Shown piece by piece: positions 45,166-57,471 of a stretch of 64,000 nt of DNA. The position numbers and the translations under genes were made by a program. The stretch lies in the NCBI GenBank assembly GCA_027257055.1, contig JAPVLO010000003.1, positions 9,303,501-9,367,500 of the forward strand, given 5' to 3'. Under the pieces are notes generated by a model. It made no database searches. It worked only from the letters and a program-made list of their open reading frames with translations, and was not told the DNA's origin. Position 1 is the first letter of the stretch. Each line of letters opens with the position of its first letter. This DNA is from Cephalopachus bancanus (lineage: Eukaryota; Chordata; Mammalia; Primates; Tarsiidae).

Positions 45166-46280
45166 GGCAAATTGTGCACATTCACCTGTACACAGGCAAA
45201 TTCTATGTAGATAGTGTTAGGCGTACTGTGAGAATTGTAAAAGAGCAAAGCTAGAAAGGAAAGTCAGAACTGGAAAAAGGCCTTAAAATTTAAATATATA
45301 TATATATGTGTATGCAAAGGTCTGGAATGATATATGTCAATATGTTAACATTGGTTATGGTGGGGAAGATTCTGGGGAGTTTTATTTTTACTTCTGGTAT
45401 CTATATTTTCTTTTGTCCCCCATCAACAAAAATAACAGAGGCTGAGGAGGTGGGAATCGTCTTAGAAAGTATGCACTTGATTCTGCAGGCACTGAGGAGC
45501 GGCTGAAAATGTGTAAGTAGAAGACAGAGGTAACCAGGCACGAGCCATCAAGAGCCGCAGATGTGGGAGGCCCTCAGTGACTCACTTCACTCCTGCCTCC
45601 CTGGGACTGTCTTCCTCCTGCCACCTGCAGACCCAGAAGTCAAGCCTGAGGGATTAAACATCTCAGTCTCTGAGATGGGAAGCTGCCAATAATGGGCAAA
45701 GAGGCACAGTCAATGTGCATGCATTTCTCTGCCCACTCAGAGCACCTCAAAACTTGACAGCGGACACAAAACCATCTGGCTCTGCCCCAAGCACAAAGAC
45801 TGGGGGCGGGGGGAAGGACAGGTGGAAAAGCATTCACAAAAGCTAGGGGGGAAAAAAGGCAGATTGGTTTTTTTTCTACAATGTAGGGGCTTTTATTACT
45901 AGAAAATAAAATCCTGTCTGAGCAAATGCCAGGAAAACGATTAAGGGCTCAATTTAGATCGGGAGGCTTGGCTGGGCACTGCTGAGCGGGAAGCTAAACA
46001 ATGTCAACCCCACTCTCTGTGCACATCACGTTTGGGGTGAGCGGCTCTAGCCCCCACCAGGCCTCTCGCCGCCAGTTTTGCAGAATTACAGTTAAGCTTT
46101 GCCACTTGGTTTCAGTTAAAAGGATTGTGTGGAAGGAAGGATAAAAGGCTCTTGCGTGCAGACCGGCTATTGCATCCCAGGACTAAGAAGAAATGCAGCC
46201 AGGGTGGTGCCAGGCCCTTAAGAAATGCCTCTTTCCTGTGGTTCTCAGGCTCCCCAGCTGACCCAGGAAGGGCATGAGAG
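45166..46280. other. repeat-poor sequence with possible conserved block
   Basis: Apart from a short TA run (45294-45313) and an AT-rich stretch, no repeat is recognised. 45880-46110 is GC-balanced, repeat-free and not simple. No coding frame. Confidence 0.4.
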
Positions 46281-46284
46281 GAGC

Positions 46285-46505
46285 AGGAGCATGGGCTGGC
46301 TTTGGAGTCAAGCAGGCTTTGGGTTGGGGCCCCCATTCCACTGCCTGTGGGGCCCGGAGGCAAGATTTTAACTCCTCTGAGTCCCAGTATTTTCATCTAT
46401 AAAGTGGAGATAATAATGTCTAGAATTATTATGGGAACAAAATGGTATGATGGATGTAAAGCGCCAATAAAGTAAATGCTTGGTAGTTGGTAGCATCCTC
46501 TTTTC
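46285..46505 (+). mobile_element. MIR SINE
   Basis: CATGGGCTGGCTTTGGAGTC, GGCAAGATTTTAACTCCTCTGAG, TTTTCATCTATAAAGTGGAG and GATGTAAAGCGCC run in forward MIR order over almost the whole element. Confidence 0.82.
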
Positions 46506-46544
46506 CCTTTTTCTCTCCTGGGTCTCCTAAGCCAAACAATTATG

Positions 46545-46735
46545 ATGCAATGGGAAAGGCATGAGATTAGAGGTTGGGAAACTAAATGTTCTAGTCCTGG
46601 CCCAACTATTAATAAGCTGTGTGACCTTGGGCAAGTCACTCAGTGTCTCTGGGCTTCATTTTCCCCTACTGAAAAATATGGGTCTTGGACTAAATCATCT
46701 CTAAGGGCCCCTTCTATCTCTGACTTTCAATATTA
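46545..46735 (+). mobile_element. MIRb SINE
   Basis: GGCATGAGATTAGAGG, AATAAGCTGTGTGACCTTGG then GCAAGTCACTC, TTTTCCCCTACTG and CTAAATCATCTCTAAGGGCC are close to the MIRb consensus. One of the best-preserved MIRs in the window. Confidence 0.88.
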
Positions 46736-46749
46736 ATCATAAATACCAC

Positions 46750-46915
46750 CACGAGGCAGTTGCTATGTGATAGGCATGTTGCTCATCAATGGACATGTAT
46801 TATCTTATCGAGTATAATTGTTATTCCTGGTTTACTAATAAAGAAAATGAGGTTTACAGGGGCTTAGGAAGTTGTCCCAGATTGGTCAGCTAGCAAGGAC
46901 GGATCAGGGAGTGTT
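46750..46915 (-). mobile_element. MIR SINE, reverse
   Basis: GTTGCTATGTGATAGGCATG, TATTATCTTATCGAG, TTGTTATTCCTGGTTTAC, GAAAATGAGGTTTACAGGGGC and GGTCAGCTAGCAAGGACGG follow reverse MIR. With the two forward copies just upstream it forms a cluster of three MIRs within 650 bp. Confidence 0.72.
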
Positions 46916-47038
46916 CACCTTGACTTACTTTTTTTTTTTTTTAACTAATTAATATAGCCCTAGGGTTCCAAAGTCTTAGTGAACAGATAATAAAATCAAA
47001 CCACTCTAAAGGATCTAGGTCAGGTTTAAACAACTGCC

Positions 47039-47794
<756 letters not shown>

Positions 47795-48170
47795 ACTGTT
47801 GCTAAACTCTATCAGTCATCTGTAACAAATCACCTCAAAACTTGGTGGTTTAAAACAGCAAGGATGTATTATTTGTCACAATTTTGTAGGTTAGCTGGGC
47901 TCAGATGGGAAGTTCTTCAGCTCCATGTAATGCCAGCTGGGTCCACTCATGTGACTACATTCAGCTAGGAGCTCAGCTAGGGCTACAGTACCAAAGAGGG
48001 TTTACTCACGTCTGACAATTGGTGCTGGCTGTCAGCTGGGACACCTCAGTTGTCTACCACATGATCTCTCATCCTCCAGGACCTCTCTCCACATGGTCTC
48101 TCTACCAGGATAGCCTAGACATCTTTATATGGCAGGTGGCTTCTAAGAGGGCAAAATCAGAATTGGGTCA
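47795..48170 (-). mobile_element. ERVL-MaLR-type LTR, reverse (subfamily unsure)
   Basis: CTGTAACAAATCACCTCAAAAC, TTAAAACAGCAAGGATGTATT, CACAATTTTGTAGGTTAGCTGG, then CTCAGATGGG, TGTGACTACATTCAGCTAGG, CTGTCAGCTGGGACACCTC and TTATATGGCAGGTGGCTTC. The layout parallels the reverse MaLR at 35205. Non-coding. Confidence 0.65.
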
Positions 48171-48189
48171 ATAGGCAAAGAATTAACTG

Positions 48190-48715
48190 CATTTCTTTAT
48201 ACTAGCAATGAACAACTTGAAACTGAAATTTTAAAAATGGTACCATAGACAGCACCAAAACTTAAAATAGTTACGTATAAGCTAACAACTACAAAACACT
48301 GATGAATAAATGGAAAGAAGAAAGACTCAATTGTGTTAATACATCAACTCTCCCCAAATTCATCTGTAGTTTTATGAAAATCCAGACATCATCCCAATCA
48401 AGTTGAGTAGATATTTACAGGTTGATTCTAAAAAAGACAAAGAAACCAGAACATACAAACTGACTTTGGAAAAAAAAGAACAGGTGAAGGGTTAAACAAA
48501 CTCTGGTACATCTGTACCAAGAGATACTACTCAGAAATATAAATGAATGAAATATTGAAGTATACAATTTGGATGAATCTCAAAGGTACTCATTATTCTC
48601 AGTGGAAGAAGCTAGACTCAGATTTATATACTGTATTATTCTATTTCTATGTCATTTTGGAAGAGACAAAAATATAAGAACTCACTGTAATCAAGACTAT
48701 ATGATCTTAGGTATA
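48190..48715 (+). mobile_element. old L1 fragment, plus strand (first piece)
   Basis: GCAAAGAATTAACTGCATTTC, ACTACAAAACACTGATGAATAAATG, GGTGAAGGGTTAAACAAACTC, GATACTACTCAGAAATATAAATG and TGGAAGAGACAAAAATATAAG read like ORF2 C-terminus to 3' UTR of an old L1 with internal losses. Ends at the GATA repeat. Confidence 0.75.
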
Positions 48716-48717
48716 AG

Positions 48718-48759
48718 ATAGATGATAGATAGATAGAGATAGATAGATAGATAGATAGA
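48718..48759. repeat. (GATA)n microsatellite
   Basis: Imperfect GATA run between two old L1 pieces. Confidence 0.95.
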
Positions 48760-48764
48760 ACAAA

Positions 48765-49440
48765 ATAGTGAGGCCAGAACAGACCTACATACATATGGTC
48801 AACTGATTTTTGACAAAGGTGCAAAGGCAATTAAATAGAAAAATAGTAGACTTCTTGGCAAATGATGCTGGAACTATTGGACATCAATATGCAAAAACAT
48901 GAATCTTGACCTATAGCTCACATCTTACACAAAATTTATATAAATGGATTATAGACCTAAAGGTACAAAGTAAAATTAGAAAACTTTTAGAAGAAATCAT
49001 AGGAGAAAATATTTGTGGTCTTGGATTAGGCAGAGTTTTTAGTAGGACAAAAATGCACACTACATAAAAGAAAAATATTGATAAATTAGACTTAAAATTA
49101 ATATTTTGTGCTCTGTTGAGAACACTACTATATCATTCTGGAAAAGACAAAAATATAAGAACATAGAATAGATCATTGGTGCCAGAGATTAAAGATTTGC
49201 AGAGGGTTTGACTACAAGGAGGAAACATAAGGAAATTTTAGGGAATGAGAACTGTTTATATTCTGGTTGTGTAAGAAGTTACACAATGCTGTGTGTATCA
49301 AAATCACAAAACTATACAATAAAAAGTGGATTTTACTGTATTGAAATTAAAAAATAACAGATAAAATTACTTTAAAAATTTAGTCAATATTTCTCCAGAC
49401 CCATCCTTTTGAGGATACCAAGTATTACCCCCATAGCAAA
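48765..49440 (+). mobile_element. old L1 fragment, plus strand (second piece)
   Basis: GGTCAACTGATTTTTGACAAAG, TGGACATCAATATGC, ATAGACCTAAAGGTAC, CATAGGAGAAAATATTTG and the repeated TGGAAAAGACAAAAATATAAG (49140), followed by CTATACAATAAAAAGTGG. This jumps back to mid-ORF2 relative to the first piece, so two copies or a duplicated segment. Confidence 0.78.
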
Positions 49441-49539
49441 CAAATATTTTTAAATGTTCAAACTCCCCATTAACAGTTCCCTGGCTTTCCCAGCAGCCCA
49501 TGATAATTTAATCAAAGAAATGCCATTTTGCTTCATATA

Positions 49540-49775
49540 TATAAAAGATATGTATATATATTCTTTTAATAATACTGGCAATTTAATAATATTGGCAAAT
49601 GTATGTGCTAAAATGGTCACAATCAAATGTAATGAGTGGGCATGTGAATTGGTGCAGCCCTTTTGGAAGGCAATATGACAATATGTAGCAAAAGCCTAAG
49701 TGTTCTTACCCCTTGGAAAATAAAACCACTTTTAGGAATCAATCCTCATGAAATAATCAGAGATTCTGATGAGGA
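49540..49775 (+). mobile_element. old L1 fragment, plus strand
   Basis: AATTGGTGCAGCCCTTTTGG, GAAGGCAATATGACA, CCCCTTGGAAAATAAAACC and AGGAATCAATCCTCATGAAA match the region of ORF2 3' end that codes for the 'WKNxxxFLK' and 'PPYDPAIPLLGI' equivalents in younger L1, much diverged. Confidence 0.6.
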
Positions 49776-50860
49776 TCATTATCTTTTCTGCATTGAAATG
49801 CTGTCTCCCTCATCACGAGGATAGACGTGCCATGGGTCCTAAACAAATGTTGCCAACTATCTGGATTGCAGCTGCCTTCCATAAAACAGCTGCTTCCAGG
49901 CAGGAGCCTGGTAGGAAAAGAAGCCTTCTACCTCTTGGGCCTGTTTGGTTAGGATGCTGCTGTCTGTGTAACAGTGTTCAATGACCATCTCCATTCACTG
50001 TGCACAACTAAAGTGATGGTTATATGCCCAGTGAGTTAGCAAGTGATACTTCTTGTCATGCACATAAAGACAGCAGAGGTCCCTCTTCCAGGCTACTTCA
50101 TAAGGGACAAGCCCAGGACAGCAGATGGGAGGCAGTTAAAAAGGCAAAAGAGTTCAGTAGACACTGAGGGCTGCTGGGAAAGCCAGGGAATTCAGGATGA
50201 GAGGCCTCTTGGCCTGAGCCCCAGCTATGATGGCAGAGTCAGACAAAAACTGATTTCTAAGGAGGTCAGGGAATTCGGGAAGATAGCTCAGCTTGGCTCA
50301 GCATTCCAGAGAGAAAAGAAACATCCTGCTCAGCATCCAGAGAAAGAACAGCCTCAGCTGAGAAATGCCAGGCACTAGCTTTTGAATCACCGGGAAACCA
50401 TGGACACTCTAAGATGGAAAAAGACCCTGACATGGGACAGAGGGTCTAGGCCTTGTCTCCAGACCCCACTAGTGATCCCATCACCTAAGAAAAGCTACTC
50501 TCTGATTTCAGCTGTTGTTCCATTAATTCCTTGCTCTGTGACATTATCTGGACGTTGCAATTTCACTTCCCAACCCTGGCTGTTTACACAACTGCTTCTG
50601 TTCTGCTCTGGTGCTCCAGAGACCTTCTCAGTCTTGCTATCTGGGCTCTCTCCTCTGCCCCCAGGCTCCCAGCCCCCACTCTGTCTACCATTTACCTCAC
50701 TCTCATCCCAGCACACACACCTCTCCTGCAGAGGTTACAACAGGCATTGTGAGGGCTTAATTGATGGGGTCAACTTATTAAAGAAGCAAGGTATCTTATA
50801 ATAATGTCTCTTAAGTTGGAGAACACTTAATTCTGTATGCTGACTCTAACAACAGTGACC
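49776..50860. other. unassigned non-coding sequence
   Basis: No repeat recognised. Frames of 111 (50043-50378) and 139 codons (50382-50801) lie in tandem on the plus strand, separated by one stop. Neither shows a domain or repeat-protein similarity, and the second overlaps a 73-codon antisense frame. Confidence 0.4.
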
Positions 50861-50861
50861 A

Positions 50862-51085
50862 TTTCTAATGTCTATTGAGTGAGCACTCACTGTATTCCAG
50901 GCTCTGTGCCAAGTCCTCTACATGCATTATAAGTTATTACACACAGCAACTCTGAGGTGGATACTGGTATTATGATTTACATACCCATTTTGCACATGAG
51001 GAATTGAGAACTCAGAAAGGTTAAGTAACGTTCCCAGGACAATAGGGCTAATAAGCAAAGCAAACTTTAAACTCATTCATAACTT
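50862..51085 (-). mobile_element. MIR SINE, reverse
   Basis: TTCCAGGCTCTGTGCCAAGTCC, GAGGTGGATACTGGTATTATG, TTTTGCACATGAGGAATTGAG, GAAAGGTTAAGTAACGTTCCC and AATAGGGCTAATAAGC give nearly the whole reverse MIR. GCCACAGAGCCAGGATCCAAAC (51258 on) may be its continuation after another insertion. Confidence 0.85.
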
Positions 51086-51089
51086 TGAA

Positions 51090-51232
51090 CTCATTCATTT
51101 AGCAAGTATTAACAGAGTACCTACCCTGTGCCAGACACTACTATGCCAGGCACAGGCACTGGGCTATATTGATGAACTAGACAGACCGAGTCCCTGCCCT
51201 CAAGAAACTCATTGTGTGGTAGATTAGGTAAA
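51090..51232 (+). repeat. ancient interspersed repeat (family A-like)
   Basis: CATTTAGCAAGTATTAACAGAG, CCTGTGCCAGACACTACTATG and GTCCCTGCCCTCAAGAAACTC match the family start. It lies between two parts of a reverse MIR. Confidence 0.55.
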
Positions 51233-51459
51233 CCTCAAGCCTTGGTAGCTGCCCTAATGGGCCACAGAGCCAGGATCCAAACTCATGTTTTCTATACCAA
51301 AGTCCTAACACATAAACACAGCACTTTTGGCCTCTCTCTTACTAGAAACAGTCCCTCTGAAGTCCTGGAAGTTCTCAGGCTGAAGTCAAGGCACATTCCT
51401 GTATGACCAGAAGTTGATGCTGAGTAGATGTTGTGTATAGCTGTAGAAACTGTAAATCA

Positions 51460-51770
51460 AGTGGACACATGAAACCTTCTTAAGACTTTGCTCAAATGTC
51501 TCTTTCTCAATAAGGCTGCTCTAACTACCTGCTTGCTATCAGCATGGTCAATCCATCTTTCCTTGCTCACTTTTCTCATTGTACTTATAGTCTCTTATAA
51601 TGTATTATTTTTATTATGCTTAATGTTAACTGTGTGTTTCTTCACACATTAATGTAAGTTCCCCCAAGGACAGATAATCTTTATCTGTTCTGTTTTGTTC
51701 GCTGATGTATCCCCAGTGCCTAGACAAAGCCTGGCACACAGAAGGTACTGAGGAATTAAATTTTGTACGA
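51460..51770 (+). mobile_element. L2 LINE 3' end
   Basis: CTTTGCTCAAATGTCTCTTTC, AAGGCTGCTCTAACTACC, GTACTTATAGTCTCTTATAATG, AATGTAAGTTCCCCCAAGGAC and TCCCCAGTGCCTAGACAAAGC then CTGGCACACAGAAGG match the L2 tail very well, the best L2 in the window. Confidence 0.9.
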
Positions 51771-52714
51771 ATCAATAAAAGTAAAAATTATATACAGGGT
51801 TAGCAGATGGATGGTGCTAGTTAGATATAAGTAAAGGATAGGAAAGGAGAACTGGGCTGGCATCTAAGGGCAGGCAGTTACCTCCTGACAGTCAGGAGAG
51901 GTGTGCTGCAAGAACTGAAAGGGGGTGACAAAAGTGACCAAAGCAAGTCAGAGCCTGGGAAACAGAAGACCCTGCAGGAGGTGGAGTGTCTATTCTTCTC
52001 TGTGCTCAGAAGCATGTCAGACATGTAAGAGTCAGGAAGCCAGGGTGGATCAGGAAGTGGATGGCCTTCTGTGTGCTACAAGAATCCCAGGGAGTGGGGT
52101 CAGATGAACAGTCAGGGACTGGGATCAAAGCAGGCAAAGGCTGGAGTCCAGGAAGTCTGGGATAGCAAGATAATGGTACCCATCACCAAAACACAGAGAA
52201 GAGACTAATGCAGAGGCAGGAAGAATGGAAACTGGGGTGTCTTTCAAGTTTTCCCCAAGGAAGTGTGTGATCCTCAGGGCAGCAGGAATGGGAAGGGGAG
52301 AGGGTTTGGCTTAATGGTAAGCTATAGCTAGAGAAAGCTGGTTGTGCATATCTGTTCTCAGCTTCATGTCTAGTGCCTTCACATCTTTAAGGTGAAACTG
52401 GTCTTGTTGGAAGTATTTACACCATTGTTTGCTTGTTTTTTGGGCAGATGGTTGCTAAACACCAGCATACCACTGGCATCATTTACCATAGAACTGAGGC
52501 TGCAGGGAGACTCTGTTCTTGGCTGAAAAAAAAGGGCTGGAATTGAAGGTAGGTACTCAGTCTGAGTACCTAAGGAAAAACACTTGTACCTTTGGGTAAC
52601 GCAGGTACAGCAAAGAACCAAATTTATAGAACTCTTCTCTGGGGTTCTTCTATTCACTATGGAATTTTCATAGAGATTCTCTTAAATGTGGAAGCCAGAG
52701 ACTCATTTTAATCC
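51771..52714. other. unassigned non-coding sequence
   Basis: No gene or repeat recognised. 52379-52657 holds a 92-codon minus frame without a domain. Confidence 0.4.
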
Positions 52715-52835
52715 ATTTATGTGTATTCATTTATTCACTCATTTAATAATTACTAATAGAGTACCTATCATGTGCCAGGCTAGTGGCTAGACTTAGAGAT
52801 AACAAGACAAACTTGTTTCTCCCCTGTTCAAACTC
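52715..52835 (+). repeat. ancient interspersed repeat (family A-like)
   Basis: TTCATTTATTCACTCATTTAATAATTAC, GAGTACCTATCATGTGCCAGGC and AGATAACAAGACAAACTTG match the family start. Confidence 0.55.
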
Positions 52836-52846
52836 GTTACCTTGTA

Positions 52847-53082
52847 CAGTAGTCTACGGATTATGGCCTGAGGCCTGAATGTGGCTTATAACTTCTTTTA
52901 GTAAATAGTCCTCAAGTTAAGCATGTTTTTACATTTTTAAGGGTTGAGAAGAAGAATAAGGGGCAGGAAGATGATGAGGAGAAAGAGAAGAAGGAGGAGG
53001 AGGAGTGGCGGAGACAATGTGTGACCCACAAAGCTTAAAATATTTACTATCTGAGCCGTTACAAAAGGTTTGCCAACTCTTG
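52847..53082 (+). mobile_element. hAT-Charlie-type DNA transposon with purine-rich centre
   Basis: CAGTAGTCTACGGATTATGGCC at the left, GCTTAAAATATTTACTATCTG and GGTTTGCCAACTCTTG at the right: same family and orientation as 31743-31964. Its middle (52945-53010) is a GAA/GGA-rich tract (AGAAGAAGAATAAGG, GAGGAGGAGGAG) that replaces the usual GTTTTATTGGAACACAG core. Confidence 0.82.
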
Positions 53083-53399
53083 GTCTAGCAAACTAGACAA
53101 ACCTTCCTCCCCTACATCCCCTCCTAATTGGCCATTAAAGGAGCAACATTTGAGCCAAAACGTGGCCTGAGGTGATGCTAACATTCATGAGGAATGAGGC
53201 TGAGAGGCTCCTGGGCTACAGCCTCGTTATCAATTAGAAATATTTATTTGCAAATATTTGGCTGACTGGGCCAGAGGATGAGACTGAGGCCCAAAAGTTG
53301 AGTGCCAGGAGAGGGTAGGTCAGGGATTAGCCCAGGAACATAGGAGAGAACAAAGTCAGAGGACCCTTACTGGAGGAGTCGTGAGGGTAGAGAACAATG
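53083..53399. other. unassigned, possibly family A
   Basis: TAATTGGCCATTAAAGGAGC and AAAACGTGGCCTGAGGTG may be eroded family A sequence displaced by the hAT element. No gene. Confidence 0.3.
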
Positions 53400-53655
53400 A
53401 CAATGGTTAACCTTTCTAGAGCACCTGCTGTGAACCACATGCTGTTCCCAGCACGTTACACATATTAATATATTTAATCCTCCCACAGGATTGTGAGACT
53501 GGTCCTATTATTATTCCCATTTGACATATGAGGAAACTAAGGCACAGAACAGTGAAGTAACGTGCTAACAGTTGCACAGCAAGTAAGTAGTGGAGTCAGG
53601 ATTTAAAACCACATAGCGTGATTTTAGACCCGTGTTCTTACCCGCTACACTACTC
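53400..53655 (-). mobile_element. MIR SINE, reverse, nearly full length
   Basis: GAGCACCTGCTGTGAACCAC, TTAATATATTTAATCCTCCC, CCTATTATTATTCCCATTTG, ATATGAGGAAACTAAGGCAC and AGTAAGTAGTGGAGTCAGG are close to reverse MIR. About 250 bp. Confidence 0.92.
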
Positions 53656-56124
53656 TCTCTGTCAGACAGACTGGTGGGGGGAGGAAGGAAAGCAGATGAA
53701 AAAGAACAGGAAGGCGTCTGATGATGATAAGCTTTGTCCAAATCCAAAGGACAACCAAAGGGAAAATCGGGGTCCAGGTCACAGGGACCATTTTCCCAAT
53801 CCCATGACAAACATGACTGAGCCGTCTCTGTACGAGGTTCTGTGCTAAATGCTATGGGAACAGAAATAAATCAAACTTGGCCTCAAGGGGGCGGTGGCAT
53901 GAGTAAAGAGGCAATGCTAACACCATCTAGATTAAAGCCTATGGGGCACTGTGGGGGCTTGTGGAGAAGGCAGCGACACCCCTGGGAGCTGCACCTGTGA
54001 ACATGGAGCCAGGTGCTAGGGTGGGATGTGAAGCGTGGGCTGCCTGGCATCACCCTCTAGCATAGGTGACAAAAATAAAGGGCTTGAAGGGCAAGTTGAG
54101 GGACCACATGTCAAGAGACCACTGGAAAGTTCAACAAAAACATCAACGTGCAGGAGAGAGAATCAAGGCATAAATTCTGAAGAAAGTAGTGGGTCTTATG
54201 CTGGAGAACAGGCCAAGCAGGTGTTGGAAATGGCATAGTAGGCAGATGGGAAGCCCAGACCAACCAGCAGAAGCCAGAACAGAGCAAGCAGAAATGGAAC
54301 AAGGGGGCCAAGTGATGTCTGTCTGGATCTTTTTGCCACACCGCCTCCCCTACCTCACAGTTTCATTTTTCATCTTACACACTAACAGCTAACACTACAC
54401 CAGCCTTATGCACCAAGAACTTACTGACATTGGTGCCTCCTAGAACTGGGGAAGACGTGTCCAGCATTAGGAATTTTCTGCTAATGCTCTTTCTACTTTG
54501 CCTCCCCCACCAGCCAGCTGACCTTCCCACGGTGAGTTAATGGCCTTCCTCTAAAAGGAATAGTGTCAGGCACCTCATCTGACATTTCTCCCCAGCACCA
54601 TTCCATCCAGAGCTCAGGGTTGCTGGTGGCGTGGTGGTGTTGGTGACTTCACCATTCTCCCTCTGGGAAATGAAGTGACTCAGTAGTCACTAAGGCAAAG
54701 ATAACAGTGGGAGTCATCCTTGGTTCTTTGCAGAACAGATACATGTCAGGGTTGTTGGGAGTCTGGATGGAGCCAGAGGTTCTGGGGTTAACATAGCAGG
54801 AAAAAATGACAGTGTAGAGTTGCAGGCTATTCCAACAATTATCAAGTCCCCAGGAGCAACTTAATAAAGACTTGCTGACTTTGCTCGGACAATAGAAAGG
54901 GCGGTGTGCTAGACGATAGTTCTTCCTTCCTGATTTCCAACATATCCAATTGGCAAGTCTGTACTGAGCGTGACTGTGGTCACAGTTGCTGCTGTACTAT
55001 CATATTGGACATCCGTTGGATTATTTAGAAGCCCCCTCCTCCTGGGACCTTCCCACCTCGACCCTCTCTACATGACCTGTTTTTATGTGACCTTGTCTTC
55101 TCCCATCGTGTTTGATTAATCAAAGGTGAGCCCTTGACCCAAGGTTGGTCAATCAGATTCTTCCCTGAGATTCTCCCAACTGAAATAAAAGAGTCTCTCT
55201 TTGGTGGGAGAAATTGAAAGATGTAAACTTCAAGAGCTTTTAGTAGTCATACAATCACCTGGGAAAAGGCTATTTGTGTGAAGACGCAAGTGCAGAGAGA
55301 AGCAGAAATTAGGAAGGTACAAAGGGTCTTGGCAGCCTTCAAGTCTCGGGACCCAGTTGTTCCTGAAGCCAGGTTGCAGACATTCTTTCTGTAGTTTGGT
55401 TATCAGATTGTTTATTGGATTCTGTGAGCAAGTACATTTGCATTTTTTTGCCTAACCAGCTTCCAACTCTAGATTTTTCTGCTTGTTTATAAAGTGTCTG
55501 AATTAATCTGTACTTCTGGTGACACTATGCAGTGGCATGAAAAAAGAAGAGTTCCCCACAATGCCCCCCACCCCGGCTTTGCTCTCATTGGTATGGTTCA
55601 AGAGGGTGCCATTATGCAGTGGCCGTCTGTGCCCAGCCCAGGCAGACCACACCAAACCCAACATGAGAGGAACGAGACAGCTACCACCTTCTCTCCCTAT
55701 CCACACCTCATTGCTGTAGCATCTCTCTAACTAGTCACTTGCTCAGCCACGCCAACCAAGGTCTGTTTGGTCTGTTTCTCTGGATTCTAACTCATCACTT
55801 CCTTCCTGGCAATTTCCTCCCTTTTCAGTGTGTCCTCCAGGTATATTTAAACCCTCTAGCCAGCAACCTAAGTTTGCCTTTCCCAGTCAGCATCAAGTAC
55901 TGAGCCTAGGTAAACCCAGTGAATCAGTAAATGTTAAATGGTATGGTATAAGTTAGAACTGCCATAAGAGGTCAGGAAAGGGAAAAATCAGTATGGGGAA
56001 CAAAGGGCCTTGAATTTGGAAAGTTTTTAAAGGGGCATTTCAATCTAGAAAAAGAAAATAGGCAAAGAAAGTGAAGCTGAAAATAGCATAGGGACAAGAA
56101 GACTGGAAATAAGAGTGGTGTGTT
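53656..56124. other. mostly unassigned sequence
   Basis: 53820-53900 (GTACGAGGTTCTGTGCTAAATGC) resembles family A. 55130-55390 (TTGGTCAATCAGATTCTTCCC; AGAAATTGAAAGATG) has the feel of a known but unnamed ancient repeat. No frame with a domain; I see no exon. Confidence 0.35.
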
Positions 56125-56290
56125 AAGGAACCCACATCAGGTACATCTGAAAGATAAAATGGGGTCAGATTGTACAGGATCTTAACATTCAGACAGAGGA
56201 GATTAGACTTGATATGTAGGCAGGTGCCATGGGAGGTTTTAGATCAGAAAAATTACATGAGGAAAAGGATACTTTAGTATGTATTTCTCC
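56125..56290 (+). repeat. ancient interspersed repeat (family A-like)
   Basis: GGTCAGATTGTACAGGATCTTAAC, TTAGACTTGATATGTAGGCAGG and AGATCAGAAAAATTACATG correspond to the family's 3' half ('gggccttg... ggactttatcc ... gcaggggagtgacatg'). Confidence 0.45.
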
Positions 56291-56439
56291 AGAGGATGAG
56301 AGAGAGACTATCTCCCTGGTTTACACAAAAAATAAAAGAAAGAATAATGCTTAGTCCCTTTACCAAAGACACTCTTCACATTTTCTAAATTGTGTGTTAT
56401 TTGTTGTCTTTAGACATTTTGTTGTTGGAGATTTTTTGT

Positions 56440-57470
56440 GGTTGTGTTCAGTACCTCAAAATAATAGAGGCCATATACAACAAACCCACACCATGCTGAA
56501 TGCGGAAGCATTGAAAGCCTTTCCTCTAAGAACTGGAACAAGACAAGGATCCCATGTTCACCACTCCTATTCAACATAGTACTGGGAGCTCTAGCCAGAG
56601 AAATCAGGCAAGAGAAATAAATAAAAGGCATTCAATCTGGAAAAGGTGAAATCAAATTGTACTGATTATGTCAAGAAAAACCTAAAATTTCCACCTGGAA
56701 ACTCTTAGATTTGATAAATAAATTTGTTTCAGGATATGAAATCAATGTACAAAAACCTGTAGCGTCTCCATACACTAATAATGATTTAGCCAAAAAAGAA
56801 ATCAAGGAAGTAATCCCATTTACAATTAATACAAAAATAAAATATCTAGGAATATATTTAGGCAAGGACATAAAAGATCTCTACAAGTAAAACTACAAAA
56901 AATTGATGAAAGAAATCATAGATGACACAAACAAATGGAAATATATCCTATGCTCATGGATTAGAAGAGTTAATATCATTAAAATGGCCATATTGCCCAA
57001 AGCAATCTACAGATTCAATGCAATCCCTATCAAAATACTATTGTTCACAGAATTAGAAAACAAAAACCCTAAAATGTAGATGGAACCAAAAAAGAACCCA
57101 AATAGCCAACGTAATCCTCAGCAACAAGAACAAAGGTGAAGGCATCACACTACCTGACTTCAAAATATATTAAAAAGCATCAATAATCAAAACAATATGA
57201 TATTGGCATAAAAACTGACACATAGACCGATGGAACAGAATAGAGAACCCAGAAATAAAGCCATATATTTACAGCCAACTGATCTTCAACAAAGCTGTTA
57301 AGAACTTACACTGGGGGAGAAAAACACCCTTTTCAATAAATGGTACTGAGAAAACTGGATAGCCACAAGCCAGAAGAATGAAACTGGACCCTGTCTCTCA
57401 CAATGCACAAAATCAACTCAAAATGGATTAAAGATTTAAACATAAGACCTGAAAATATAAGAATATTAGG
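56440..57470 (+). mobile_element. old L1 ORF2 segment, plus strand, part 1
   Basis: TAGAGGCCATATACAACAAACCC, GAACTGGAACAAGACAAGG, ATTCAACATAGTACTGGGAGC, CACCTGGAAACTCTTAG-type blocks, GATATGAAATCAATGTACAAAAACC, AATCTACAGATTCAATGCAATCCC and ACTGGATAGCCACAAGCC follow L1 ORF2 from the reverse transcriptase to the C-terminus. The catalytic FADD region is lost to mutation. It continues after each nested element to about 60185. Confidence 0.9.
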
Positions 57471-57471
57471 A

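Noticed and set aside
50043..50801. Two consecutive plus frames of 111 and 139 codons separated by one stop, suggesting a retrocopy
   Set aside because: No similarity to a protein that I recognise, no A tail or target duplication, and antisense frames overlap.
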